Shown: positions 27,506 through 38,743 of the stretch, piece after piece
Numbering within the stretch: the first letter of the stretch is position 1
How the letters are laid out: each line of letters begins with the position of its first letter
Assembly (NCBI RefSeq): GCF_900964775.1
Contig: NC_041818.1
Coordinates: forward strand, 10,251,332 to 10,315,331
Length of the DNA stretch: 64,000 nucleotides
Direction of reading: 5' to 3'
Source of the DNA: Scleropages formosus
Taxonomy: Eukaryota > Chordata > Actinopteri > Osteoglossiformes > Osteoglossidae
Position numbers and translations under genes: made by a program
Notes under the pieces: generated by a model
What the model saw: only the letters and a program-made list of their open reading frames with translations
The model's database searches: none
What the model was told of the DNA's origin: nothing

Positions 27506-30500
27506 TTAGACTGGAGTAGAGACAGACCCTTTGCAAGAGATTTCCTTTTGAACTGTGTGACTTTCTGAGATCTTTCCTGTCTTGTCTTTCCTCTTCCTTG
27601 GCACCCTGGAGCAACTCTTGCTTGGGGCACCACTGCAGGCCGAGCTTCTCCCACTGCTGACCCCAGGAGCACTGGACAGACGCACTGCAGACAAATACCG
27701 CCACAGCTGACAAATACTACCTCCCCAAAACATGCTGCTGTTTTTCACTGCCTGGGATTCTGACTATGCAAAGCTTCACTGGCTGGGATGCCGTAAGAAG
27801 GGTCTGATAAAGAGTATTCGCCCATGATCAAGAGTAACTCCTCACCTGGTCTGACATCCAGCTCAGAAGACTGGTCACTGGACCTCTTCTTCCTCAGGCA
27901 CCTGCTCCCCTCTAGGGGATGGACTCCACCATCCCTCCCTTCCCACTCCCATCTTCTGGATGAAGTGTGTATGCCCTCTTTGGCTTCCTGTTCTTGCACT
28001 TTGCTTGTACCCCAAGCTCTAGGATCAAGACTGGGAAACCCTGGCCATGGCACCTGCAGGGATGTAAACTGGGGCCTGACTGGGAATCCAGTGTACAAAC
28101 CATACCAGCTTGACAGAGGCTCTATGGGAGGGAGGAGCCAACGGGGGTCAAAGGGCTGGATCGCAGGAGAAGGCAGGGGGAGTTGGAAAGGGTACCCAGC
28201 TCTGGAATGTTCCTGAAAACGCCTATCCTCCATGGAAACATTGGCCTTGATGTTATGTAGAGTCTGAGCTTGTGAAGCAGATGTCTGAGGCTCAACCTGT
28301 GTCAACCAGGAGGGATGCGACATGGAATTCCAGATCAGGTGTGGGGTACTGTCTTCTTCGTGGAAGGCTGTTGTAGTATTTTTCACTGAGTGGAAGTAAA
28401 TTAAAGAGCAGCACACAAAAGCATGTATGTAAGTGAAAACATATGATTATTTAAAATCTGAAAAATATAAGGGTAAGTCAAAAAGTATCTGCAATAATGT
28501 CATAAGTTTTATTCATTTAACTTACACTTTTCTCCAAAGCAACATACAGTGCTTAGCTACTTACAGTTATACTTACCAATTTATACAGCTGCACAATTTT
28601 ACCAGAGCAATTTAGGATAAGTATGTTGCTCCAGGATATTACAGCTGAAAGTGGGATTTGAACCTGTAAACTTTGTGCCCAAAGGTAGCAGCTCTGAACA
28701 CTATGCTACCAGGATCCCACAAAGGTGACTCACAAAAGTTATTAAAAGAATGTATTACTGAACATAATTGCAGATACCTTTTGACAGACCCTCACATGTG
28801 GGGTTGAACTTTGCGTGATGTGCTTAAGAGCAAAATACTCACAGGCTCTGCTCTTCTTTACTGGGTCAGTGTGCAGAGTAAGGGGTGTATTGGTGAGGTA
28901 GGAGGGACCAGCAGGAGAGTGAGAATGGGCTAGCCCAGGAAGCCCGCTGTCAATGTCGCTCCTGTTCTCCTCTCGTCTCAGCAGAAAATCTTTTACATGC
29001 AGCTCCGCCTGCTGGGCAAGAGAGAATTGCTCTTTCTGATCCAGACCCTCATGGTACAGGTAGATTTTCAGAAATTAATTAGGTTTGGATGCAGGGAAAG
29101 GTGTATAAGCTACTCTGACCTTTAATGCACTTGGATAGTAAAGGGTCAAAGATTTTCTGCCTGTACAACCTAGCATTATATATTTTGTACATGTATATGA
29201 TTCTCTCTAAACAATAATAATTTAATGACAAGCTTCAGACAAATACTAACATTTCTTCATGAGAATAAGTAGAGGTAAATATGGAAAATGCAACATTAAA
29301 AAGTATTTTTTGATTTTTCATATTAAATGCATATTTTCATTTATCAGTGTTGGGTTTTTCTTGAAAATTATATTTTACACATAACTCATTAATTGAAAAA
29401 GGAATATAATGACATTATTTTGTTGGAGACACATCCCAGAACAAAAAACAAGCAAGTATCTACAGACTTCTACATCCTTGAACTGAACCTAGCAGCCAGG
29501 GAACTGACACCTCCTTGCGCTGCAGCCTCTTCTCATTCAGCCTCTGCTGCCATCGAGAGAACTCCTGTTCCAGCTGCTTCTCATACTCAACCTGTAGGCG
29601 GCAGGGAGCGGTGAGGGGTCCTCCTGAATTGTACAACACATCACATTTTATTCTGACACTCTTTTAACGGCCATATGGAATGGATGGGGTAACAGTATCT
29701 ACTAGATGAGCAGTGTGCACAACAAAACAAAAGCTTGCAGTAAGCCGTTACTCTACATAAAGAGCCTTTAATACCTCACATAAGAAAGGATGACCGATTA
29801 AAGTAAATTGTTGCATGATCTTACACTGACTTTCAATAAAGACTTATTTTAAGTAAGTTGCCTAGTACTTTTTTTCTACTCTCCCCTGTCTCTAAGGACA
29901 GGCTGAGCCGTGTCCTTACGCGGATGGTGCCCATGGCTGCAGTTTGAGCAGCCAGGTCTTTCAGAGTTTCCTGGGCCTTCTGGAAGTCCTGGAGTAGCTG
30001 CCTGTTGCGCACCCAGGCCCTGTGCTCTCGTTCCCTAACCTCCGTCCACTGTGACTGCAGCTGCATAGCCCGTCTGCTGCAGGTGGGGACAGGTGGGGAA
30101 GAGCATGCTTGTGTAAGAACGTGGGGCCAAGGAAAAACTCATCTGGGTCTTGTTCACACACACACACACAATCCTGTATTACATTTACATTTATTCATTT
30201 AGCAGATGCTTTTCTCCACAGCAATGCACATCTCAGAGAAATACAATATGTTCATTACATTAGGAGAAAGAGAGCCATAGTTGCAGACATGCGATTCTTA
30301 AGTAAAGTTAGTTTGCTTCTTTCCACCATATGCGCCGATGTTCATCACACCAGTAGCTGCATAAAACTCAGAACAGGCGATATAGACCAGTACAGAAACT
30401 TAAACTGTATATAGACCAGCGGAGAAACTTCCCCCAAACACAAACACATAGTCTTGGATATAAGATCAACATAACTGAAGGTAATGTTCACTCAAAATGT

Positions 30501-31830
30501 TTTGAGTTGAACACAGCAAGTCAGTTGTACAGGTGAATAAGGGCCATATGCAATAAGACTGGAGGTTCACCTACAGGTTCTGCTCCCTCTGGAAACACAC
30601 AAGGGTGCTGTTCAGCTCCATTCTCTTATGCTTGCTGTAACACACGAAAGTGATATTGTTACATCTTTTTGACATCTTTTCCTACAACATATTAACAGAT
30701 TTGGACAGCAATGATTCACTCACTCCAGGTGTCAGACATGTCTTTTTATTATTTTGTTAAATGTTGTGTTCATAATGTTGAAATCTTTCCCATGTTTCCC
30801 CCTTTCATTATTCTGTATATAGGTATGATCCAGGTTATCCTCAAGTTACATGATACATCATCAGTACTCCTTTTTCAGACAATATGTATTTAGCACAGGT
30901 ACTGAACTTAGTGTATATATATTCACATTTATTTATTTAGCTGACACTTTTCTCCAAAGCAACTTACAATGTTCAGCTATTTACAATTATAGAGCTGGGT
31001 AATTTTACTGCAGCAATTCAGGGTAAGTACCTTGTTCAAGTGTTCAATAGCAGGAAGTGAGGTTTGAACCTGCAACCTTTGGGCCCAAAGACATGAGTGC
31101 AAACCACTACGCTACTAGCTGCCTATATTCAGCACTCCTACACTTAAAATTTGACGAAGAAACTCTGAAACTGAAAAAAGTCACTTTGAATAAAAGTGTC
31201 TGTCAACCAACTATGCTGTGAGAGCATACATAACACATATTAGGATATAAACCATGACTATACCAAATATGTGTTCAGTGAGCACCTAACGGTCACGCTC
31301 AACAGATAAGATTTCTCCCCCTTCACTCTCAAGAGGATTAGAGCTCCTTAGACGAGATGCACAAAAGCTTCACCCACAGTCATGTACTGTACACACATTC
31401 ATGGGTAAGACTGTAATATCAGAGACTTCTGTTCAGTTCATCTCTTGCATACCTTGGACAAATGTAATTTGTCATTAATACATTTTCCTATTTTCATTAG
31501 GAAAGGCAGTTTGTTGAACACTGCTCCACGTTAAAAGGTGTACAAAAGAACTGAAAGATGCTTCTTTCTCCTGAACTGTGGCACTCATCTGATGAGCGAT
31601 TTTTAATTACACCTTTTATTTCCTGAAGTTATCTAATGTATTTTGCCTTGAAAATTGTACAGTTTACACTATTGGGATGTGTGTAATTTCTAAAAATGAT
31701 ATGGATGAGAAAGTGGAAATATGAATGAAAAAACATAAAGACAGCGCACTGGCATCAGAACTGACCTGTCCAGCATGCTCCAGACCGGCTCTCCGATGTT
31801 TTCCGGCCCGCTTTGGTACCAGAACGCCAT
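27506..31830 (-). CDS. Uncharacterised coiled-coil and proline-rich protein
   Basis: Seven minus-strand exons: 31868-31766 (coding from the ATG at 31830), 30634-30575, 30076-29920, 29591-29511, 29011-28843, 28385-27846 and 27684-27506. All borders are GT-AG, and phases agree to give 416 residues. The start MAFWYQSGPENIGEPVWSML has a strong ATG context (A at -3, G at +4), but the frame is open upstream in that exon, so a longer N-terminus is possible. Residues of about 40-130 are heptad-like, rich in Glu/Gln/Arg/Leu (REREHRAWVRNRQLLQDFQK, EYEKQLEQEFSRWQQRLNEK), predicting a coiled coil. The large sixth exon is Pro/Trp-rich (GYPFQLPLPSPAIQPFDPRW), and the C-terminus is Ser/Lys/Arg-rich with PRKRKDK as a possible nuclear signal. 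I do not recognise the family. It is divergently placed from zdhhc24. Confidence 0.72.
28500..28722 (-). repeat. SINE (type D), antisense, intronic
   Basis: It starts with ACTTTTCTCCAAAGCAACAT and ends with a tRNA-like head, inverted, around GGGATTTGAACCTGTAAAC and CTATGCTACCAGGATCCCA. It lies in the intron between the fifth and sixth exons of the coiled-coil gene. Confidence 0.8.
30178..30330 (+). repeat. SINE-related repeat (type E), intronic
   Basis: It carries the same ordered blocks as the copy at 11208-11335: TTACATTTACATTTATTCAT, CTCAGAGAAATACAATATG, GTTGCAGACATGCGATTCTT and AAGTAAAGTT. It follows a short (CA)n run at about 30157-30170. Confidence 0.75.
30925..31125 (-). repeat. SINE (type D), antisense, intronic
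   Basis: CACTTTTCTCCAAAGCAACT opens the element. The inverted B box GAGGTTTGAACCTGCAACC and CTACGCTACTAGCTGCC mark the tRNA-like head at the right end. It lies in the first intron of the coiled-coil gene. Confidence 0.85.
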
Positions 31831-32060
31831 GTTGTCCAGTCCGCACTCGGCGTTGCTCCGCCAGGCCTCTGGATTAACAAGGATTAATGGTCAGATTACA
31901 CTTTTAGGGGGAAGGACATAAAGAAAACCAACTCAGCACTACAAATGCTGCCATGAAAGCCACTAAATTGATTTTTATTCCGAACTATAATCCAATGAGT
32001 GGTTTAGAAATTATGATTTTCATTTGACCTTGCATGCTTTACAAATTGTGCTCAAAATTC

Positions 32061-32269
32061 ACATCATACACACACATCACCTGAAACCACTTGTCCCATA
32101 CGGGGTTGCGGGGAGCCGGAGCCTAACGCAGCAACACAAGGCGAAGGGGATACACCCAAGAGGGGATACCAGCCCATCACAAGGCACCCCAAGCAGGACT
32201 CGAACCCCAGACCCACCAGAGAGCAGGCACAGGACAAACCTGCTGCACCACTGCGCCACCGCACCCCTC
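32061..32269 (-). repeat. SINE (type B), antisense, with 15-bp target-site duplication
   Basis: A full-length inverted SINE-B with a short CA tail at left and a head ending CTGCGCCACCGCACCCC at right. It is bounded by exact 15-bp direct repeats TTGTGCTCAAAATTC at 32046-32060 and 32270-32284, evidence of recent target-primed retroposition. Confidence 0.95.
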
Positions 32270-32301
32270 TTGTGCTCAAAATTCTTTAGAATTAAATATT
32301 A

Positions 32302-32514
32302 CACACACACACATTTTCAGAACCGCTTGTCCCATACGGGGTCACGGGGAACCGGAGCCTACCCGGGAACACAGGGGCGTAAGGCCAGAGGGGGAGGGAA
32401 CACACCCAGGACGGGACGCCAGTCCGTCGCAAGGCACCCCAAGCGGGACTTGAACCCCAGACCCACTGGACAGCAGGACTGTGGTCCAACCCACTGCGCC
32501 ACCGCACCCCCCTC
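32302..32514 (-). repeat. SINE (type B), antisense, with 12-bp target-site duplication
   Basis: A second full-length inverted SINE-B, 32 bases from the previous one. It is bounded by AATTAAATATTA at 32290-32301 and 32515-32526, so the two copies arose by separate insertions and not by duplication. Confidence 0.95.
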
Positions 32515-32699
32515 AATTAAATATTATTTTTGGTTTATTTTAGCATATAATAATAAACAAAAACAAAAGACAATGAGTAAATTTTGGATTTATCTTGCAA
32601 ATAGTAGAGATGTACACTGACATTTGAACCGATTTAGCCCTAATAAAAATACAATTAAAACTGTTACACTCTGTAAACCATTTAATATTTTCATCTGCA

Positions 32700-32960
32700 G
32701 GTGGTCCCCGATTTACGATGGTTCGACTTGCGATTTTTTCGACGTTAGGACGGTGAGCTCGCGATGGGCATTCAGTAGAAATCTGCCGTACTTTTGAATT
32801 TATTTTTCCCGGGCAACCGATATACGGGTGCGATACTCTCTCGCAATGCTGGGCAGCGATCCGCATCTCCCGGTCTGTCACGCAGAGGTGTGTATTAAAT
32901 GCATTTTCGACTTACGATGGGTTTCACGGAACGTAACCCCATCGTAAGTCGGGGACCACC
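32700..32960. mobile_element. short Tigger-like inverted-repeat element (MITE)
   Basis: The left end GGTGGTCCCCGATTTACGAT and the right end, inverted, GGTGGTCCCCGACTTACGAT match with one difference in 20. The 261-bp interior has no coding capacity. The ends resemble Tigger/pogo-type elements of the Tc1/mariner superfamily; that family assignment is an inference. Confidence 0.75.
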
Positions 32961-33174
32961 CGCAAATTGTCCAAATTGACCATTAAGACGGTGTTACTGT
33001 AATACTTTTAAACATTTTTCTGTAACATACGGATCATCTGAGTGACTGCTTCACTTGTAGTTCAATTCTTTTGTTTATTTTATTTACTTATTTTGCATAA
33101 TTCTCCCTGGCTAAGTTTGGTTGTTTACTGACAAATGCTCTTGTATTGTGAGCTCTTGAACTGTTCGTTTAATT

Positions 33175-33220
33175 TTTTTAAAAAAAAAAAAAAAAAAGAA
33201 AAAAAGAAAAAGAAAAAAGT
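33175..33220. repeat. A-rich tract with (GAAAAA)n
   Basis: A run of A interrupted by G at five- to six-base intervals, at the distal edge of the zdhhc24 CpG-rich 5' region. Low-complexity sequence. Confidence 0.85.
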
Positions 33221-33229
33221 GCTGTAGGC

Positions 33230-33750
33230 GCCCCCTCTCCGCTCTCCCGCCCTCTCTTTGCTGCCCCTCGTGGTGGGCAGCGGGAGTCCCGCGGGTCGGA
33301 ACTGTCGATGCTGGGTAAACGGGATTGATTTCACTGTAACACCGCACGGGGAGGGCGCGCGGCGGCTCGGGCCAGACCAGCCTCCCGGGTGTTTCCGACA
33401 GAAACCGGGCCGGCGGGCTGAGCGCCTCAGAGAATGTGCGCGCGCTCGACAGAACTTAAAACGGGGTTCTTGTGCTTTGGGCTCAGTCAGTGTTTCCTCC
33501 GGCACTGAGTCTGCGGCTGCTGCTGGCAAGCTGCTGCTGCTGCCCGGGCGGGAGTTCTCCTCAGAGACTCACTGACACACTCTGGCGTTTGTCCACCACC
33601 AGTCCTCGAGAAGTGGTCTCTACGGACGGTGTCGGCGCCGTTTTTGCTCCGAGTCAATCCTCTTTGAAAGCGCCGCGGCGTCGCTCTGGCTCACTCACTC
33701 ACTGGCGCCTGGTTTGGGCTTGGCGCGGACTCGCGGACACCATCACCATC
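33230..33750 (+). promoter_or_regulatory. CpG-rich 5' region of zdhhc24
   Basis: GC- and CpG-rich DNA in contrast to its AT-rich surroundings, ending at the zdhhc24 start codon. It fits a CpG-island promoter and 5' UTR. The coiled-coil gene points the other way 1.4 kb distal, so the region might also serve an unseen first exon of that gene. Confidence 0.5.
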
Positions 33751-35775
33751 ATGTCTGTCTTCGGGAGCCGAGCGAGGGGCCGCGTGGAGAGAGCGTGCCA
33801 CTACCTACCCGTCGTGGTGAACACGCTGCTGGTGCTCTCCATCACCGGGGAGGTGAGCTACTTGGTGCTGGTGGAGGCGCCGCGGGAGCCCGAGCAGAAG
33901 GCGGGCGAGTGGTCGGCCGTGTGGAAGGCGGCTCACCTCCTGCTGCAGTACTTCATGCTGGGCAACATAACGTGGAACGCGTCGCTCTTCCTCAAGACGA
34001 GCCCGAGCATCCGCGGGGTATTCCTGGGTGGGGACGGCGTGGGCCAGGGCTGGAGGTGAGACCGCCGCCTCCATCGGTGAAGGGCACGCGAAGAGTGACA
34101 CGTCCCCGTGTGGCCGGCTCGAGATTCCTCGTGTATTTCCTGGAAATTGAATTCAGCGTTCGAACGTTTGGGAATCTAATGCTCCGCTTCCTGTGAGCGC
34201 GCGCGCCATCCTTCCATCGTATCGCCGTACAAAGGTCCCGCGGGCAGCGCGCGATAGCGCGCGACGGGGGGTCTGGGCTGGTCTGGTGACCCCGCCCCCC
34301 CCGAGTAGGCTCGCGCTCTCTCCAAGTAGTTCCTCTTAGCTTAGGAGTTACGTTACAATGCAGTACTATGCAGTAATCGTTCACATACACAGGGTTAACT
34401 TCGCTCTCACAAGTTCCAGCTCATCTTAAATATTTAATGACAGCAAATGAGTACAAGAGGCAACGGGAATTCATCTGCGACCAGGCAATCAGCCGTGAAA
34501 TGATCTGCTATATCACAGGGTCCAAGGCCTCTGCGGGACTGTGGATCGGATTCGGGGGTCCCTGGAGTGCAGGCTTGCTTTGAAAATAAAGCAGTACGAT
34601 AAAAATATTACCGATATTACCATCTGTGATGTAATTGTGACTAAATGTATTTGCCTTTGAAAATGTGTCAATGTAACATGTTACATTGACACATTTTCAA
34701 AGGCAAATACATGTAGTAATACATTTTCAGGGCAAATTTTCTCTATTATACACCTGTTTCAGAGGGTCTTTTGGTTTTTACTAGACTCTTAAAGGGGTTC
34801 ATGGCCTAAAAATAGTTGAAGAACCTCTGCTCTTTATATCTGAAAAGGGGAAAGTGAACACGTAGAGGATGGCGATGTCTCATTTAAAGCAAGGGAATAA
34901 TAATGGGTTCATCACACAGTTCCGCCTGGGTGAAGCTGTCCTTCTCTCGACAGGTACTGCTACACCTGTGAAACGCACACGCCGCCACGTTGCTCCCACT
35001 GCTACGACTGCAACGTGTGCGTACTTCGTCGCGACCACCACTGTGTCTTCTTCGGCCAGTGCGTTGGCTTCCGCAACTACCGCTACTTCCTGAGCTGCCT
35101 GCTCTTCATGTGGGCTGGCCTGCTGTACGCTGTGGTGATGAATGCCGAGGTGTTCATCGTCATCCTGAAAGAGGGCGTCACGCTGCACAGTGTCATGCTC
35201 CTCATGGTGCCCTGGATCATGCTGGTGTCCGGTGAGTTGTGCGCCGCCAGGTGCGACAGTGACATGGTCACTAGGCCTTGGTTCATATTGCAGCTGTTTG
35301 CACCCTGCTTTTAGAGAGATCCTAAATTTCCAACAAATTATTGCATCGGCTGCGTAGCAACGTGTGCGATTATTTTCTTGTTCGCACTCTATTACATTGC
35401 AAAGCCTCATTTTTACTGTAAGATCTTCCCCGTTTTCCTCTCTTCTCTGACCTGCTGTCTCTCCAAGGACAAGTGACAGCCCGTGCCTTCGCATTTGCAT
35501 TCATCGCAGACACGTGCGTGGTGGGCTTCCTGTTGGTGGCAGCCTTCCTCTTCTTCCACATTGCCCTCATGCTGCGGGGCCAGACCACCCGGGAGTGGTA
35601 CTCAAGCCGTCGACCCTACAGTTTGGGTCCGCTGGCCAACGTGAAGGAGTGCCTCGGACAGCGCTGGTACCTTTGCTGGCTCTGTCCCCTCATCCCCTCG
35701 CCACTTCCTGGAGACGGCATTCATTTCCGGGTGACGGGCTCCCTGGAACCTGCCAGCAGCACTGTCTCACAATAA
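33751..35775 (+). CDS. zdhhc24: Palmitoyltransferase ZDHHC24
   Basis: Three exons, 33751-34055, 34954-35231 and 35468-35775, join with GT-AG borders to give 296 residues (human about 284). The DHHC cysteine-rich domain spans the start of exon 2: [20 protein letters not shown], then [20 protein letters not shown]. The catalytic Asp-His-His-Cys is intact. Hydrophobic segments before and after it ([58 protein letters not shown]) fit a multi-pass endomembrane protein. ZDHHC24-specific matches include [25 protein letters not shown] and ASPLPGDGI-like [15 protein letters not shown] enzymes transfer palmitate to cysteines of substrate proteins; ZDHHC24's own substrates are poorly known. The ATG at 33751 was chosen because the N-terminus then aligns with family length. 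Confidence 0.95.
34645..34712. repeat. 68-bp perfect palindrome in zdhhc24 intron 1
   Basis: The left arm 34645-34677 begins ATGTATTTGCCTTTGAAAAT, and the right arm 34680-34712 is its exact reverse complement, with the self-complementary AT at the centre. The match extends four more base pairs on each side after one mismatch. No gene or known repeat accounts for it. Confidence 0.95.
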
Positions 35776-38450
35776 CCCGAGATTAAGTAATTTGCTGTAA
35801 TTGCAGTAATTGCAAGAAATAATCTGTAAAGGAGTTATCCAGTTCCTTCGTTTATGCTGGGCTTTAGCTTAAGGCAGAGGTGTAGGCAGTGTTGAGGAAA
35901 CCATACAATGTTCTTCCCCTCAGTTTACACTTTGTTTGCCCTTTGATTAAAATGAAGTTTGACAGATCTTTGGTGAACCAACAGAAGTTAAACTTATGCT
36001 GATAAATGTAAATTCCAAACTACACTGTACCTGTGAGTAACAAGAGGATCAACATAAATCCTAGTAACTTGTGGAAGTTGAACACGTTGCTCTAAGGTGG
36101 ACTTGCCTTAACTGCATAGAATACGTGTATTTTTTATTACATGCACAATGTTTTTGTCCTAGAAATTAAAAAAAAAAAAAAAATTGCTGAAGTGAACTAT
36201 GTAGCAGCTGCTGTACTCACAATATTTTCTAAATGAATATTTCTGTCCCACGGAAGTTCACTTTGACCTGCTGCCAATGCAGCTCTATCCTGTAAGAGGG
36301 TGAAGCTGATTTATTTTAGCCAGGAAATGGTTAATTGTACATACAAGTCACTGCACTGTTTCACAGCTGACTATACTAAACACAGAAAGCTGCATGCAGT
36401 AAAAATGTCTTGTTTCGTGCCTGTAAAAGAAATGAGTGGAAGGCATTGATCACTCATGGCATGCTATTCTCTTTTTGGAAATTTTCAAGCTGTCCTTATA
36501 TTCATGAGGCCTTTTGTTGAGCACCAGCAGCCCCCTCTGTTGGAAGAACCACTAACCCTGTGTGTTTGTATTGTGGTTGGCCTGTGCTACCTCACAGTGT
36601 GTAGGAGTGTGGTGTCGGGCGGGTATCAGCCTCTTGTACGTTGCATTCTGTGCTGATCGCTGATTTATTTTTTTAAGACTTAAGCTGTGATCTTGAATAT
36701 GTCGAGTCCCTTTAAACATTTGTGTTTTTGTTAATTATTTTTAGACCTATGTGTCTTCCTGAACAAGCACTAAATGTAATATGTTCAATGATATAAAAAT
36801 GCTTTTGTCTTAGAGAGAATTGACAATGGGAGGTTTATATGCTAATTTTGTTTATTTCCTGCTTATAAGAATGGCACTGTGTTCGGTTTTCTATGCTTGA
36901 TTGGGGTTTCTGTTGGGAGTTGTAAAAGTTTTTATATTGTCTGCTGGTAATATTTTTATCAATATTAGTAGACATTTATCCAAAGCAACTTAAAATTATT
37001 TACTCATCTATACAGCAGGATATTCTTACTGGAACAATTTTCAGAGCTAGGATTTGAACCTGGGTGCTTTGGGTGAAAGGCAGCCGCTCTAACCACTTCA
37101 TTATGATAAGTATCATGGTCAGAGGCACTGTAACAGGAGCTATGCGAAATCCTTCTGAAACTTCATCAGCAAAGATGCTGCAGATAGCAGTGAAGGAGCC
37201 CCATCACACAAGATTGCGGAGTTATACTGCATTATGAAGCATTGCTGAAGTTGTGTTGGTACTGTTGCACATTAGCCCTGTGCACAGCTGTGATTAGAAC
37301 CCAGTGAGCACTTCCGCTATAGGAAATCTTGTATTGTTCCTCTTTGTTACATTTTAAAATTTAGTTTCCTTTAGAATAACAATGCAACAAAAATATTTTT
37401 CTTTTGATTTGATTAACGACATATGATGAAGAAATAAATTCTTGTGGCTATGTTCAGGGTACAGTAAAGGTTGTTTTTTTTGTGGTTCAATCCTGTATTT
37501 TACTGACAACATTCATCAGCTGACTCTGAAATGGCCATTTGCTTGCTACGGAAATGGGTTGTGGGCAAAGAACCAAAAATTTGGATAAGTTGTATGCCGT
37601 ATATGTGTGTTTGGGCCTGTATTACACGCTACAGTAGCATATTTGCAGTGCATGTTCACACCTCAGTCATTTGCACTTGGTATAAATGTTGAGCTCATGG
37701 TAAGTAATGGACATAGAGTATTTTTAAATTCAAAGAGAGGTGGAGTACAGTTTTCTGTTTTGACTTTTTGCTGGTTGGTGACTGGTGCCACACTGCAGCA
37801 GGACAAAAATCAAGATTTTGGACATTGCATATGTGATGTAACGTGCTATTTCACTGTGACACTTGCTGCATAAAATGACAATTTTAATGAAAACTTGCAA
37901 TTAAAATGAAAAGACTAACATCCAAAGTCTGGTGTGAGGTGTCACTGCTCTATAGAAAACCACACCTGCTGTATGGAGACTGTTTTATGCAACATTTAAC
38001 TTATTTTTATGTGATTGCCTGTTCAGAGTAATTACATGTTAATTGCAAGGATTAGGTTTGTGTTTCAATGTTCTAAGTGATTCTGGTGGCAGTTAGTGTT
38101 AAGTTGAAGATGATGGTGAACGTATAAACCTCTAAGGTGCTGTGTATGTGTATTTAATAATGGTCCCTGACATCCTTTAGTTTTTGTGATGTTGAAAAAA
38201 ATACATTGATTATGATTTGATATTGCTCTGATCTTAAAGTGGAAATGCAAATTGTTTGTGTCAGTGTTGTTCCTTACTTTCATTTTCTTACTTTTAAAGA
38301 ACTGGTGCCAGTATGTTTGCCAGCAGTTAATATTGTGAATTTGTTTGCTATTAAGTTCACTTTGTCATCTGGTGTTCCCCTTAGTCATACTTTTTGATTT
38401 TACATATAACTGAAATTATAATAAAGGTTTTTGATACTGTTTGAATCTGA
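35776..38450 (+). other. zdhhc24 3' flank / probable 3' UTR
   Basis: Non-coding AT-rich sequence after the zdhhc24 stop. AATAAA hexamers occur at about 37433-37438 and 38421-38426, but which is used cannot be told. It contains a poly-A tract at about 36168-36183 and a SINE-D copy. No other gene is supported. Confidence 0.5.
36955..37110 (-). repeat. SINE (type D), antisense, partial
   Basis: ATTTATCCAAAGCAACTTAA and the inverted B-box region AGGATTTGAACCTGGGTGC mark an inverted and diverged SINE-D in the zdhhc24 3' flank. Confidence 0.75.
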
Positions 38451-38665
38451 AATATTTAATTCCTTAAATGTACATATTTTACAGCTTTGATAATGTATTT
38501 ATCCTCACCATTCTGGTTTACTCGGTTTACTCACTGTTTTCATCAGTATTCTTATTTTTCCTGGAAATTCCAATTGCAGAACTTTGCCACTGATGTACCC
38601 GTCATGGATGTCAACTCTGCTTTGTCTGTATTAATTTACAGAATATAAATTTGGTGTGAAATGGA

Positions 38666-38743
38666 GGGAGTTTGAATGTGTGCCTAAGTACAACTTACGC
38701 AGAAGTTTGCGTGAGGTGTACTTAAGCACACATTCAAACTCCC
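38666..38743. repeat. long imperfect hairpin
   Basis: The left arm begins GGGAGTTTGAATGTGTGCCT, and the right arm ends AGCACACATTCAAACTCCC. About 36 bases pair, with one G:T pair and two mismatches, around a loop of five or six bases. It may be a fold-back mobile-element remnant or an RNA hairpin; nothing here decides which. Confidence 0.85.

Noticed and set aside
24697-31868. The acidic and coiled-coil genes as one long gene
   Set aside because: The coiled-coil frame ends in a stop at 27506 with no good donor before it, and the acidic frame has its own strong start context.
32024-32620. Plus-strand frame of 198 codons
   Set aside because: Made of two inverted SINE-B copies.
34785-34832. 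Possible hAT-type transposon end in zdhhc24 intron 1
   Set aside because: Inverted it resembles the common hAT end (AGAGGTTCTTCAACTATTTT), but no second end or 8-bp duplication was found.
38666-38743. Hairpin as a known microRNA
   Set aside because: Neither arm matches a microRNA I know, and the stem is nearly perfect with a very short loop; kept only as an unexplained hairpin.
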